Below, in pieces: positions 35,659 through 49,200 of a stretch of DNA of 64,000 nucleotides. The position numbers and the translations under genes were made by a program. Under the pieces are notes generated by a model. It did not search any database, was not told the origin of the DNA, and was given only the letters and a program-made list of their open reading frames with translations. How positions within the stretch are numbered: position 1 is the stretch's first letter; each line of letters opens with the position of its first letter. Location of the stretch: the NCBI GenBank assembly GCA_006535965.1, contig QEAR01000010.1:1-64000 (forward strand). Reading direction: 5' to 3'. The stretch is from Spizellomyces sp. 'palustris' (Eukaryota; Chytridiomycota; Chytridiomycetes; Spizellomycetales; Spizellomycetaceae).

Positions 35659-38270
35659 TCAGTTGCTGCACTTCTTGGGGACTTTGAAACTTTCCTTTCC
35701 GCCATTTTTAGCATCGACGCCGAGCCCGCGCTTGGCGAACGCTTCCCAAATTGCACAAATGTTCTCTCCATCGTTGTTCAATTCATCGGCTTGCAAAATG
35801 GCATCTCGCGCGTCCACAAAGGTTGGGTAGCAGGGTTGAAGCTTCATGCCGTCCACAACGAGTTGCAAGGCAATGATATTGCCACCTTTGGTCTTCTGCT
35901 TTGGATCTTTGCGACGCGGTTGAAGTTGGCCGGTGCGGAAGTCACGGTAGTGGGTTTCAGAAGGAGAAACTTTGTAACCAGTGTTGAACCAGTCGGGGTC
36001 AAAGCCGTGCTTGTCGACAAGGTTCCAAAAAACTTCGTAGAGGATCTCGGCCCACACTTCACCTTTAGCATGCACTCCCCAGTAACCGGGGCGAGTGATG
36101 AAACCGTACGTAGACGGGTTGATTGATTTATCTGTTGAGTACTGAAAGGGGAAAGATAGCCCACTTGAGTCAGGATCGGAAATGACAGCGCTGGTAGGTA
36201 TACATACCTTGTACTTTCGGATCCCATATCCACCATTGGCATATTCACCCATGCCAAAGTTGTCATGCCGGGTCGAATTGGGTGTTGTGCGTGTGACAGT
36301 AGCAAAAAAGTCGCCCCATCCTTCTCCCATGCCACCACTTTCGCCCCACCCAAGACAACCAACGTTCATTGGTCCTCCAGTCAATCGAATCGACAGACCA
36401 TGGCAGTATTCGTGCATCTTTTACAGAAGATGTCAATATTTGGTACTTATCAGTCAGGCGATACATTGCCAACACTTACCACAATGCCGCCCTCAAGGTC
36501 CCCATCGCGGAATGGCCGCGTCACATCCCAGACGTACATGCGCATGCGGGGCTGGCGTCCATCAGGGGGAGTAGCAAAGTTTGCTAAGCGGTAAACTCAT
36601 GAGATGATATGGTCTGCAACGTTGATTTACACTTGGTGGGACCTTACCATTGTTGTACCCAGATCCGTCCTGCGCATTTGCAATGACAGTGTCCCCACCC
36701 TTCCCACCGCGTCCAAGGTTGTCATGTTGGAAATTGCCAGCCTTTTCGTCGAATCCGTAGACATCTACGGGAAATTGCACAAAGGTTAGCAAAACAGTGT
36801 TTAAAGTACCAGAGTTTTGGTCAGCAACCAAACAAGCACATACAAAGCAGATCGTGAATGGCGTTGTTCCAGTAAAAGAGGTTCACAATGGCGGCGTCAA
36901 GGTAGGTACTCGGTTGTTTTTTAATGTCGATAGGGAAGTCAAAAGTGAGAGAAACCGTCCCATCGGGTCTGTGATTATCTACCCAGCTTGATGTTCCCTC
37001 TGCAATGACAACCGACAAACTTTAGACTCTGCAGCCTCGCCATTAAGAAGCTAACGTAACAACATACCCAAATTTTCGTGAGCATACACATTGTTACCAA
37101 TGGTGACAGTGTGCTGGCCCCCGCTTCCTTGATTATGCCATCCCATAGGGGATGCCAATGGATGCGCGGGATCTCGGACCAGTACGCGATCTCCCGACTC
37201 AGGGTCATTAATGCCAAGCGGGAAAACATGGTAGGTAGCATCAGAGACCCAGTCGATGAGCTGCACAACGTCGCCAGTACTAGAGTGAACGAATGCATTG
37301 TACCTGGAAGCCACCGAAAAATGAGTTTTGTTCAGCTACGCCAATGGCAAGATATGGAGAGCCGCCCACACACCAGTTCTCTTTCATTTCCACTTCCAGA
37401 TCCCACACCAGAGACATGTGCTTTCCGTCCTCTTGCTGAATATACTTGAGTTTGGCGGGAATAGCCCCTAGCGCAAAGGATGCTCCACTGACAGCAAACG
37501 ATGGGCCATCATCATTCCCTGGCGCGAAGTTGTCTACAGGCGCCTCTTCCAGCATCAGGTCGTTGATCTCCAAATTTAGAAATTTGGCCAAGGCGAGAAC
37601 AGCATCGGCCGGGCCGAGCTGAACCTGATCAGCCTGAACGCTTCCATGCTTTCGGGGAGTAGGTACCTCTGAGGAATCCAGAGTGTCAATCAACAGAGCG
37701 CTGAAGGGGCGTTCCTTTGTGAACGAAGCCTCCACCGCTTCAGTTGAGCCCGTGAACAGTGAATTTCCAAAGGAGATGATGCGACCAAATTTGTCGACAT
37801 TGACATTGGCGACTCCATTTACTACGGGAATTCCGTTAGCGTATTGCTGAAGGTAAACGTGGGTCACACCAGTGTGGTCCGTTGTGTGGGAACTCGAGAC
37901 GCGCAGCTGATCTTTGGACACGCCAGACTTTGTAGCGGCGTATCTAAATTACAATATTTCATTTATGATCAGAATCTAGCTTTATGGAAATCAAAGGCAA
38001 ATGTAGAGCATACTTGATTGCAATGTCGATTGGGTTGTCGCCGGATGGAGTCTGTGTCAAAAAAGTCACGAAAGCCGAATCCTGAAGGACCCCGTGCTCA
38101 TAGGATTGATGTCCCAGCGATGGTCCGAAATTGCCGTGGGTCCGTGATGCAGCAGGCGTGCGAGATCGGCCCGATCCATGAGAAGAGTGAGGATGTGCCC
38201 ATCCAAGGGAAGCGCTGCTAGCACATAGAAGAAGAAGGAGGGCGGAAACTTTCTTTGACGACGAGGACAT
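35659..38270 (-). CDS. Secreted fungalysin metalloprotease (M36)
   Basis: A secreted zinc endopeptidase made as a preproenzyme. Exons from the start: 38270-38014, 37943-37374, 37303-37068, 36999-36844, 36764-36648, 36583-36480, 36417-36208 and 36141-35659, giving 710 residues, a little longer than typical fungalysins. The signal peptide is [18 protein letters not shown]. The FTP propeptide domain includes [16 protein letters not shown] and IISFGNSLF. The mature enzyme shows [22 protein letters not shown] and [12 protein letters not shown]. The zinc site HEYCHGLS (HExxH) is followed by the third ligand region [32 protein letters not shown] and [10 protein letters not shown] mark the C-terminal part. 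All active-site residues are present. The 70 nt intron at 37304-37373 has no stop and must be removed to give [13 protein letters not shown]. Confidence 0.95.
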
Positions 38271-38534
38271 TTGTCTACGATTTTGGCAGACTAGATTTGA
38301 CAAACATATTCCATAATGAAAGGGAATATAAATAGGATGAAATGGATGAGGGACAAGGCATCATTTGGCGCAATTTGATTTGCAATTTGCAGCATGCCAA
38401 AACAGCCCCAAGCCAAAAGTTGAAACGCTCTTGTCTCTTGACAAATTGCGGGGGGCCATTCTATGACATACCAGTATCCTTCCGACTGTTCAAGGACGGC
38501 TGACGCGAATGGAAAACGGAAATGGGCGATAACT

Positions 38535-38566
38535 TGTGTGTGTGTGTGTGTTTTTTTTAAAAAAAA
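38535..38566. repeat. (TG)8 microsatellite followed by T8A8
   Basis: A perfect TG dinucleotide tract at 38535-38550 runs directly into eight T and eight A. It lies in the long divergent spacer upstream of the fungalysin gene. Confidence 0.9.
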
Positions 38567-38773
38567 GAACTGGACGAGTGGTGGTGGGGGGGATGAAAAG
38601 GAATGCCCCATCTATTTATATTCCAAAATGCATACAAAAAATAACAGCCCCGGGGGAGTCTGTTCAAAACACAATCCACATCACGCGGACAAAAGTGTTC
38701 CGCAATAACATCTGTGGATCACACGGCTGACGAGTAATTTGGTCTATTGATTGTCGATATCTGGAGGGGAAAC

Positions 38774-38790
38774 GGGGGGGGGGGGGGGGG
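38774..38790. repeat. Run of 17 G
   Basis: An uninterrupted poly-G run in the fungalysin/karyopherin spacer. Its exact length may reflect sequencing or assembly error. It is long enough to favour quadruplex-like structure. Confidence 0.9.
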
Positions 38791-39506
38791 TTTGAAGTTT
38801 TGATATCAGCAGCTTATCTCAAGTTATTTTCATGACATATTGGCCCTTCTTTATCGCTTTTTAGATTTGATAAAAACCACAATGGCCGAGCAGCACTGAG
38901 CCAACGCAACAGCGGCTGGGTGCTCATCCCGCGTTTTACGCAACGCCAAATACCAAAAAAACACATTGTAAAAAAAGTTCTGCAACTTATACCAGGCACT
39001 TTTAATGGGAGATGGAGGGGAAAGGGGGATGGGAGGAAGGGCCTCGGGAAAAGCAAGGAAATTGGTGGTGGTTGGTGGTGCAGGGGATTTAGAGGGTCAA
39101 AAGTCCGTTAATATAATCACGTGAGTAGTCAATCAGGAAGGCTTTGTTACTATAGCAACAGGTGGCAAAGGCCATCTCGAACCAACATCGCAACCACTCT
39201 AAAGCCTCTGGCCGCCTTGATCAGCAGCAACAGCAGCATCCTTTCCAGCAGTCTATTTTACTTTGGCAACCTCCACTGTTTTTGACAGGTTGAAATATTC
39301 GTTTCATCTGTATATACCCATCATTTGGAAAAAGCCTGTCACTGAGGTGAGCAGTCCATTTGGTTCCTCACTTGCAACGCGCTCCCCGACTTTGGATTCT
39401 TATACGGCTCAAGTCTTATTTGGTGCCCTGCTGTCTTCCCGCTGTCCAACCCTGGTTTTTCCATATGACTGTACCTCTAGCTGCTTCCATTGGATCACAG
39501 CCAACC

Positions 39507-42500
39507 ATGACGGGGATAACGGTGGAACAAGTGCTACAAGTGTTGCAGGTGTTTTTCTTCCCAAACGGAGACAATGTCAGCAAAAAGGACGCAGACTCGT
39601 GGCTAGACAACTTTCAGAAAACGGTGTGGAATATGCTCTTTTATGTCCCCAGATTCCCGAGGGCCTTGTTCCAACGCGTTTTGCTCGCTATTTAGTCAGC
39701 GGCTTGGACCATCGGGGATCAACTTTTACGTACGGATACCCTGCCGTTGGAAGTTCGGATATTCGCTGCACAGACGATGCGTCAAAAGGTATAACAAAAT
39801 AGTGACACTATCGACCGACAACTGTGCTAAATGCTTGTTTTAACTTTTGCGTTTGTGAGCTAGATAGAATTCGATCTCGACCAGCTTGATGTCACCGCGC
39901 GTCAGTCTCTCCGAGACTCATTACTGACACTTCTCCACCACTATCGAGCTGGACCAAAACCAATGGTGACGCAGCTCTGCCTGTCATTGGCCGATCTAGC
40001 AATCCAAATGGTGGAGTGGGAAGATCCAATTCAACATCTGATTACCATGTTTGGCAAAGAGGGTGAGATGGTTGGACCCTTGCTAGAATTTCTCGGTGTC
40101 TTACCAGAGGAATGCGGCTACAATAAAAAGATCCAAATGGATGTATGTGACCTTTTGGAGTCTACCGCTCCCCAGACCTGCTGCACCTGCTTGCGATTAT
40201 TCACACATCATTCTATCCCGTAGGAGGACGAGCTCATCAGCCGGGCAGATAAAATATTGCACGAACATGCGAATGAGGTGCTAAGTCTTTTACTGTACTA
40301 TCATGGTCATGCAGGTATGTGAACAAAAGTCGCCAAGTTTGGCTCGGCCGGGCAGTCCCAAACTAATAGCACCTTAGCGTCAAATATCGAAATACAGGAG
40401 CACATTCTAAGATGCTTGTACAGCTGGATAAAATCGGGCGATATCAAAATAGCATCTCTTGCGGGGACACCAGTCGTTGGCATGGCATTTGATGCATTAG
40501 CGTGCGAACCACTTTTCGACGTTGCTTCTGACCTTGCCTGTGAAGTCATTTACCGGTCTGGCAAGGACGGAAAGGAAGAAAGTATTATACACGCTGTCTA
40601 CCCGCGCTTGCTGCCCTTGCGAAAGAAGCTGGAGGACAGCAAGGACGATCCTGAAACAGTGCGAGGCCTTTGTCGGATTTTTGAGGATGCAGGGGAAGCA
40701 TGGACTGGTTTGATTGCGACAAATTATGAAGCATTCGAGCATGTTGTGGGTGGTCTTCTACAATGCGCCGCTTACGAGGAGCTGGATATAGCCAAAATCA
40801 CGTTTCTGTTCTGGGAATACCTTGCGAATGAAATCATCCTGGCTGCGAATGCGGCCCACCGCCCAAAGTTTTATCCCGTGTATCGGCAACTTATCGACAT
40901 CATGATCAAACATCTACATTATCCCAATGACCTTGCAGAGTGGACCGCGGAAGAACGTGACGAATTTCGCGAGTTTAGGCATGAAATGGGCGACGTTCTG
41001 AAGCAATGTGTGAAAGTTCTTGGGGAAGAAGAGGCTCTCTCACGACCCTACTCCATGTTGAGTGCCTTATGCGTAGCAGGCAGCAACGGCGCGTTTGATC
41101 CATCAGTACAATGGCAAAAGATTGAAGCGCCGCTCTTCTCGTTGCGCACAATGTGTCGTGAAGTCAGCCAAAACGAATCACAAGTTTTACCAAGGATCAT
41201 GGAAATGCTACCACAACTGCCAGATCACGCAAAGATCAAATATGCGGCCATCCTCGTGATTGGCCGATACGCTGAATGGACTGCACGGCACCCCGAGTTT
41301 ATATCCTATCAGCTTACGTTCGTTTCAAAAGGTTTCGAAGAGGATGAAGCGGTAGCTGCAGCAGCGCAGGCCATGAAGTATCTTTGTAAAGCATGTGCAC
41401 CGGTATGTGTCAACACCCCTTTTATCCGAAACGGGTTGGCCTGTCCATCCACTCATGTTGTGTCTCCTTCATAGCAATTGGTAAATTATCTTAATCAACT
41501 GCATCTCTTCTACTTTAACATCGTGAAGAAGTTGAAGCGAGAGCAAACGTACGATTTGACCGAAGCGATCGCCCATGTGTTGGCCGCTGTTCCTGTAAGC
41601 GAGTCATTGACGGCAATGCAAACCTTTTGTCATCCCATTGCGCAGCGATTGCACGAAATAGCATCAACCGATAGAAATGCGTCGGATGGCGATGACACGC
41701 CGATAGTAACGGAAGCCGTTGGTCGGTATGCCACATGGATTGAACCCGTGATTTCATTCGCTCACGTATGCAATATATGATAGCATTTCTCGATCAGCTT
41801 GGAACATTGATCAAATTCGTTAAACCACCACACAACCATCCTCTAAGCCAACCATTCCCCGCTGCTTCTGTTATGCAGGAGATATGGCCAGTGATCGACA
41901 TGCTGATGAACAAATATGGCTCGATTTCGGTCGTTGCTGATGCCTTTGCACGATGCTGCTCATATACTATGATGTCCTACAAGTGGGATATTGTACCAAT
42001 CTTGATGCAAATGATGACGCGAACTGTCGCCCTCTTCGATCAGACAGGATTAGCGTGCTATTTGTGGGTCTCATGGCGCTGTGTCCGTGTTTATGGCAAT
42101 GATGAGAGAGAGGAAGGGAAAACGGTGTTTGGTATTGTGGAAACATTGACGGCGTCGACCTTTAGGATGATACAGTCGTCGGCGGATAAGCTAGAGAATA
42201 TTCCAGATGGTATGTGGTGACTTTTATAGGTCAGTGACGTGACCTCAGGCTAATGCTTGTCTCCAGTGATTGAAGAATACTTCCGACTCGTTGAGGAGCT
42301 ACTGGAACAATGCCCCACCTTGTTTTGTCAATCCAGCTTGTTACCTTCACTTTTCAATTGCGCGATGGCATGTCTCGCTATTCAACAGCTCGAAGCATTG
42401 TCAGCCGTCATTTCATTCCTAAAGAGTTTATTCAAGTGTGCGTCGCCTCGAAATCGAACCAACTCTCTTCCCCAAACGATGGTGGATCCTCTTATTCACG

Positions 42501-42902
42501 TTATACGGACAAACGTGGTACAATTCGTACAGTTGGTGTTCAATGGATTGTTGTACACGTTCCCAAGAGCTAGGGAGGTGTTTGCGGATGTGGCAACAAT
42601 ATTCAAGTACATGTTAGATGCGGTACCGGACGACGGCGCACGAGCGATAGAGGCCGTGATCAAGAGCTTCCCAGACGGACAATTGTCAGCGAAGGACAAG
42701 GAGGAGTTCTTACAGCGATTTGCTAGGTGAGTTATTTGATTGAAAATGACTGTGTTGTGTACGGTGAGATCTTACCAATGGTAACTGTAACAGTGCGAAC
42801 TCTGACTTTGACGATGAAAAGAAGCTGTCAGGCGTTCTCAAGGACTTTACAGCAATGTTCCGTCGACGAAATCTCATTAGCGGCCGAGGAAGAGCACATT
42901 GA
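39507..42902 (+). CDS. MTR10: Karyopherin-beta, Mtr10/transportin-3 type
   Basis: A nuclear import receptor made of HEAT repeats; yeast Mtr10 and animal TNPO3 carry SR-like mRNA-binding proteins. Exons: 39507-39623, 39696-39788, 39864-40142, 40224-40314, 40378-41402, 41475-41721, 41784-42209, 42267-42726 and 42794-42902, giving 948 residues, near the family norm. The N-terminus VEQVLQVLQVFFFPNG and ADSWLDNFQKT, then AAWTIGDQLLR and RIFAAQTMRQKI, match the importin-beta N-terminal domain. SLRDSLLTLL, LSLADLAIQM and GVLPEE follow as in transportin-3. VMQEIWPVIDMLMNKYG lies in the C-terminal third. The junction 41721/41784 is chosen on phase and is the least certain. Nup192 follows 335 bp downstream on the same strand. 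Confidence 0.92.
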
Positions 42903-43237
42903 TTGCCTGCGCACCTATTTGGTCTGATCGCACGTCCGATACATTTGGTAGTTTACTAGAAGGAAGATATCTGAAGGGATGCAAAATGAATGAGAAATGC
43001 GTGTAACTAATGGTGTAGATACTCTTCATGTCACGTGATTATTACTGGAAAGTGGAGTTGAGTTTGCTGGACCTTCAGTGCATTTGCACTTTGGCCTCGC
43101 GATCTCGTCGCAACCTAGATCGCAGTACTGTTTCGCCCTAAACATCGCGGTGCCCACACATTGTGACAGATCTTTGACTTACGCATGAATAACTTTTGAC
43201 GGTACTCTACGCACCGCTCGACTGGCAGTCCCCCGTC
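42903..43237. other. Intergenic region between MTR10 and NUP192
   Basis: 335 bp containing the 3' end of MTR10 transcription and the NUP192 promoter. No coding frame or motif of note was recognised. Confidence 0.5.
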
Positions 43238-46200
43238 ATGGCCTCCACAGCCAGCCAGGAACCTGCTGCAGCAGCTGCTGCTTCACGCGGCTTCACGGGA
43301 AAAATAAGGTACGTAATGCATGGCACGTAGGTTGGTGGTTATCTTGAAGGAGATTGCAAATTCGGATGGCCATCATGATACATTTGATCTCTTACGTCTC
43401 TGCATCTGTGTACATGACCAGATGGACCCGCAAAGCTCTCTGGCACGCCATAGAAAACGATAGAGAACAGATATATACACCTGAGGACTTTGCTGCAAAC
43501 CTGGCCCCTCACCGTGAAGCCCTCGAACTCGGCGTGGAATGGTATAAGCAACCCAACGCAGCGTCCCGACAAGTGGTTGAGAAACGCGCCTCGGCGCAAA
43601 AGGCGCAATTTGTCTTCAAGATGAGCGAGCTAATGGATCTTGACGAAGTGCAATGCGAGTCGATATTGGAGAGCTGCATCAAAGATGATTTGGAGGCGCC
43701 GGCAACAAAACGACGTATTGATTGGTCAAATATGAAAACGATCAACTATGAAGATGAGAATCTGATGGCCGCTGTTCAGCAACAGTATTTAAATGAAAGA
43801 GAGGAGACACTGCTTGCACTCTCTGCGCTTATATGTACAGCTGACGATGAGGATCACCGATACCACGCACCCATTTTGGCGTTTGTCCGAGAACTATTTC
43901 CAGACAGCGAAACAACAGGGCAGCGTTTGCTAGACCAGCTGAAGAAAGCAGTATTCAGAGTCACACCCAGCAAGATTGCAGCGCAACCTGAATGGGCCAG
44001 CTCTTGGGCAAAGCAGTTCGTCAAGGAGCAGCGCCTCTTACTACAAGTGATCTTCTTGGTCTATTACAGCATCGTACCTTGCTCTCCATCGAGTGCCAGT
44101 GCAATTATAACGGTTTTGGTGCAAGGATTTGATATGGGGAAGACGCAACTGAACGCCGCGTTGTTCGATAAGGAGACGAAGAGAATGGTCAAGCACATCG
44201 CGGATTTGTCGGTAATGGTTGTGTTAGAGGTCATGAGGCTCCATGATGTGCTGGATGTGGACGCTGGCGCAGCTATACCCCTTCTTGAGTCGCCCGAAGA
44301 CATTTATAAGATATATAAGGTTATCGCACGTAAGGCGCAGATGGACTGTACCCCAGGGGATGCCTTTGGGCCTATTTTACTAGGTTGGGGAGTCCTAATG
44401 TCAATTATTTACCCTTCCTTGGAACGCAAACGGGGAGAAAAATATGCTCGTCTCTGCGACTGGATTGCTGAGCCATCGGCCTCGGATGGGCCCTCTCCAA
44501 GGCTACCACAGATTTTCATTCAGAGAGCGTACGTGAAGTACGAATCCATTGGATATATCATATCTGCCTTGAAGGGAACGCTCACCTTGGACGAACGTAT
44601 GGCTCTTGGCTACAAGAGTGTTATTAAGGACATGTTGATGCTCCTGCTAGAGACGGTCGAGGATCCTCTTCATCTCCCTGACCGTGATGGTCTGATCACT
44701 GCGTTTGCGATGCTTTTTCAGAATGAAGACCAGCTGTCACTACAATGGTGGGAGCACGACTATGAGACCGAGGAGCACCGTGCCCTCTTGGATGCTGCTG
44801 CTAGGATTTTCCCTGTTGAATTTGGTCCTCTCATACGACTCATGACGTCGCTGATCGGCAGCCCTCGCAGTGGGGCATATGTCCTGCGATATATGGCAGC
44901 TCTTCCTTCCCTTGCGGATTATTTTCGTCCGGTTGACTATGTAGAGGTTCCATATGGAGATGAATGGGGATTGGAGTTCATTTACCGTTGGAGAGGGAAT
45001 CCGCAGGGCCTGGTGTATGGTGCGCAAGGTGTACCTTTTCAACCTCCAGCAGGTACTATTGCACGTGAGGTTCATAAAGATCCCAGAGTGGTACTTCTTC
45101 AGCACACTTTCTCTGGATGGCATCTGATCCTAAGCATTCTCGACTCATTCATTCACGGCTCGAATGCCATTAGTGGTCAGAGTCTCGACCGCTACATCAG
45201 TGGAACAACTGAGGCAGCCACTGAGGCGGTTAAATTGCTCAACGCATTGTTTGAACATGCAGATGAGACATTGATGTGGGAATTTATTGATCACATAGGA
45301 GGGATCACGGCTGGCTTTTCGCATTGGGCTGAGGACACATCGGATCGCTTCGTAGGCTTGATCTGCCAAGTTCTAAACCACGCCTGTAGCTTTGCACGAC
45401 CAGAAATGGAGCTTTTGACGAGCTGTATGTCCTGCTTATCGGCTCTTCTTCCTTACTTTCCGGACGCCGTATGGAAGCACCTTCGGTCTGAGATCCTGTT
45501 CCCACGTCACTCCCCTTCTGCTGCTGGTACCGCTTTGCCGACGAATAGCTACATGGAAGAAGTTGTATTGCCTGCCGAAGTCGCGATCGGGCAGTATCCC
45601 ACTACCCTGGCTTTTCTTGACTTTGTTTCTGCTATGATCCGGGAAGCACAGACGCTTCGGCAGCAGGAATGGGCATTGACCGAAACGCAGCGAGACCTCG
45701 AGGCCCAATTTTGGGCAGCACGCAGAAATCCTCAATTAATGCCGATGTTAGAGGCTCAGTTAGGGGGACCCGAAAGGAGAAAGGACTTGGAGCGTAAAGT
45801 CTTAGCTCAAGCAAGACTGAGAGAATCGGCTGCTCTCAAATCAGAGGTGCTCTTTTCTGCAGTTGTCTACGTACACAGTGAAATCTTTCCAAAGCATGGT
45901 ACATGGCGGTATATCCGAATCCACGACAAACACCGCATCGGCCTCAAAGTGCTTCAGATTTTCAACCAAATCATGTGGGATTCGACATGGGCATCGTCAG
46001 AGCGACCTGGTGAATGGAGCGGCGTAGCGGACTTCCGCATTATCCAAGAGTATCTGACTCGAAGCTATTTGGTAGATGGAAGCGTTTACCAAATCGCACC
46101 GCTGATTGATTTTGTCTCTTTGGGCAGCGATGTTCCTCTCAGATTCTATCGAAGCCTGCGCATGAAAACTGCAAGGGTGATAGAGGAATGCATCGAGCAT

Positions 46201-49200
46201 TCGCTTCGCTTTATTAAGTATCTCTTAAAGAGACGAAAAATTAGCGGACTCAAGGTATCGCTGTTGGAGCATTCTCTTTTGGATCGCACCGTGCACAGTG
46301 GCACGCAAAACGATGCTATCGAGTTAGTACAAGTCATTGGCCGCTATATAAGCTACGAAAATCATCGACCTTTACCATTATTGGCGACAGAGGTGTTGAC
46401 CCTCCTCTGCGCTGTGGCCGACGATTGGCAACCGCGCCCGCCTTCCTTGGCTGGATATTTTGGAGTCGACGCCTATAATTTCGTTGCTTCAATTGTCAAG
46501 CTGATCGGGAGGGACACGTCACCTTACGAGGAGCTACAAACCGCACTTTATAATTTCATTACGGAGGTAGTAGTGACGCAACCGGGTTTGGCGGCGATGC
46601 TCCTGACTGGCGAGGCAAGTCGCCCACTTTTACCGTCAAGCGTGCGCGGACTTCTTTCCGCGAGTGTGCAGCAGGAACCCTCCAATGGAAGTGCACTCTC
46701 CAAGTCATCGGTTCTGAGCCCTGCCTTGACTCTGTTGCAAAATTGGAGGCAGATTTTGGATACACAACCTACCACGCTACCTGCCGCCATGAGATTGATG
46801 GACGCCTTATGGCAGAATGCTCCTAAGTACATGGGTGTTCTCGACAAGTTGCGATCACAACCGGTGTTTTGGCAGGTTATTGGAAATATCTTTGACGATG
46901 TGCCAGTGGTGCCTTCTGATGAGCCAGTCGTGACATGCGTGGAAGGCACGGCATCGAGAGAACAAGAAAATATCCGAAGGTTTGCGTACAGCAAACAAGT
47001 TCGAACTTATACTCTGCGGATATTGGCTTTTGAGATCTACTTCACCCATGACGCCAAAGAGAACCAACCAATTCTGCGCATTGCAAAAAAGATATTTGAA
47101 CAAAAAGGCTTGTTTACGGATGATTCCACTCTTCCATATCTGTCTGAGCTTCCGGAAAGGGTGAAAGAATTGGCCGCATCACTCGGATTGCCGGTGGCAT
47201 TATCATCGTACAAAAGGTTGAGTTGGTCAGACGATCTGGATGTAGATCAGCAATTTGGAGATGCCTATGTATATGATCTGGACCTTCTGCGTGGCAAGCT
47301 CTATGGTCATATACATTTCCGCGCTGCCGAAGGCGATGAAGAGATGTTTGATGCCTTCCTTTCTGCCATCTGTGCCGTGAACCATAACCGATCGATCACT
47401 GATGCCCATATGTATATGGTCAAAGCGTGGAAGACGTTCATCAAAGTCCTGACAGCTACGTGTATAGCAGCCCCCGCGAGTCGGATTGATCCAGCTCTAA
47501 GCATCTCTCCGGATCATCTCTCCAGTATCATTCGACAGTTGACGGATATTTTAATGGAGGAACATTGCGATGATGCTACTGTTATCGCTTATCGATCGGA
47601 AATTAGTGATCTATTGTTGGTTCTGATAGCAGTATGGGGAGACCTGAGGCGAAAACCTGTACAAGATGAGGCTGCAGCCAAGGAAGTCGTTGACGTTCTA
47701 GGACGCCTATTTTGGTGTATGGCCACAGAATATTACGAGTTGGGACCGCCTGGGACATTCTCCGAGTTCCCTTTTCATATCGATTTAGTTTCCGCGATTG
47801 TCGTAGCCTTGCGTATACTGCGAGGAAATGCTAGCACGGAAACTCTCAAAGGCATGGAAACGAGGCGGATCTTCCAGGATATTCTTCCAGTGATTTGTAG
47901 AGGACTATCCTTGCTGCTTAAAGGGTTGGGAGAGGACGATTACCGTGGACACAAGTGGGACGTTAGTCTGGCATTGTCTTGCCTGAGCGAGCTGATCTCG
48001 TTCAACGAGACTATTTATCCAGGAACGGGCATCTCAATCATGGACCGCTATGAGATCTTTCCATTACTGCTAGTAATGTTTCAAAGGGCGGCCACAAGTT
48101 CCCCTAATGAACGAACATTTGCCGATGATGTACTGCCATTTATGAAGGCAATTGCCGAAACGCCACTGGGAGCGGAACGGCTGGCAAATGAAGGAATATT
48201 TATTTGCTTTACCAATAACTCGTTTACACCCGAGTTGACCCAAGGGGCCGTCCTTCCCTACGTGGGCCAAGAGCGGAACCCGGGGCACCGGATGTGGTGC
48301 TCAATGCTCTCGATCGTGTCGAGTATAGTTCAGTTTTTCGGCCACAGTCCTGTTCTTCTTGAAGAAGCGACTGGGTTCATTCGAGTTTATAGAAATCAAA
48401 TTGGTCGCGCTCTCGATGTGGCTGCAGATGGGGATCTAACATTAGGACGAGTGGAAGAGATAATGAAGATAACGGAATTCTTTTACGGACTGGCGTCTTG
48501 GGGAGATCAAGCGAAGACACAATCGAAAGGAGAAGCGCCATATTTTGGCGCTCTGAAACCATTTCTTGGTCTAGAGTTACAGTTGCTTGCGTATTTCGCG
48601 TACCTATTCGAAAATCCACATGAAATGCATCGTCGCATAGTTCCCGTATCTCGAGCAGAAAAGGACGGAGCCACTACGCCTGCCGGCCGCAATAAAAGCG
48701 ATCAGCCTCAACCTTTCATTAAAGCACGTCAAGCCGAGCCGAACAACGCAGGTGGTGTTGAAGGTGGCAAAGACAGATCGAATGTTCACTTCGATGCAAT
48801 TCGGATAATGATCCTTGTGGTGCGCAACATCATAGCCTATCTGCGTCTGGTGGCAAACGCAGATGAAGCGATGGTCAAATTTGAGGAGTTGGACCCTCAA
48901 AGCCCGAACCTATTCCAACCAACCATGTCGTTACATGGTGCGGAGGCAGGTGCGACCATGGGTACCTTGTTTGATCTGATAAGACGGGTCACGACTATTT
49001 TTCGCAATATATCGGAATCCAACGGCAGTTCACAAGAAACGGCGAACGTGCAACAAAGTCTGGAGTATGCCGCAAGGAATGTATGTATTGCAGACTTGGT
49101 GCTTATTGCGGAATCTGGGCTTGTGATGGCCGCGACGCAGATTGCGCGATACAAGCGGTACCTCGATGCCGACGACGTCCTGAGTGAGTTAGTGGGGGAG

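Larger units (their letters stand above)
38271..39506. other. Long divergent intergenic region with simple repeats
   Basis: This 1.2 kb region lies between the fungalysin and karyopherin starts. It contains a TG tract with flanking T and A runs, a run of 17 G, and a purine-rich stretch at about 39004-39095. A CAG-rich patch lies near 39220-39246. Frames inside it are short and low in complexity. I see no gene. Confidence 0.5.

Noticed and set aside
36182-36594. Plus-strand frames opposite the fungalysin exons
   Set aside because: Antisense shadows of conserved protease coding sequence with no features of their own.
37304-37373. Reading the fungalysin straight through this stretch
   Set aside because: It is open, but it breaks the conserved NWYNAFV sequence and has intact GT and AG ends, so it is treated as an intron.
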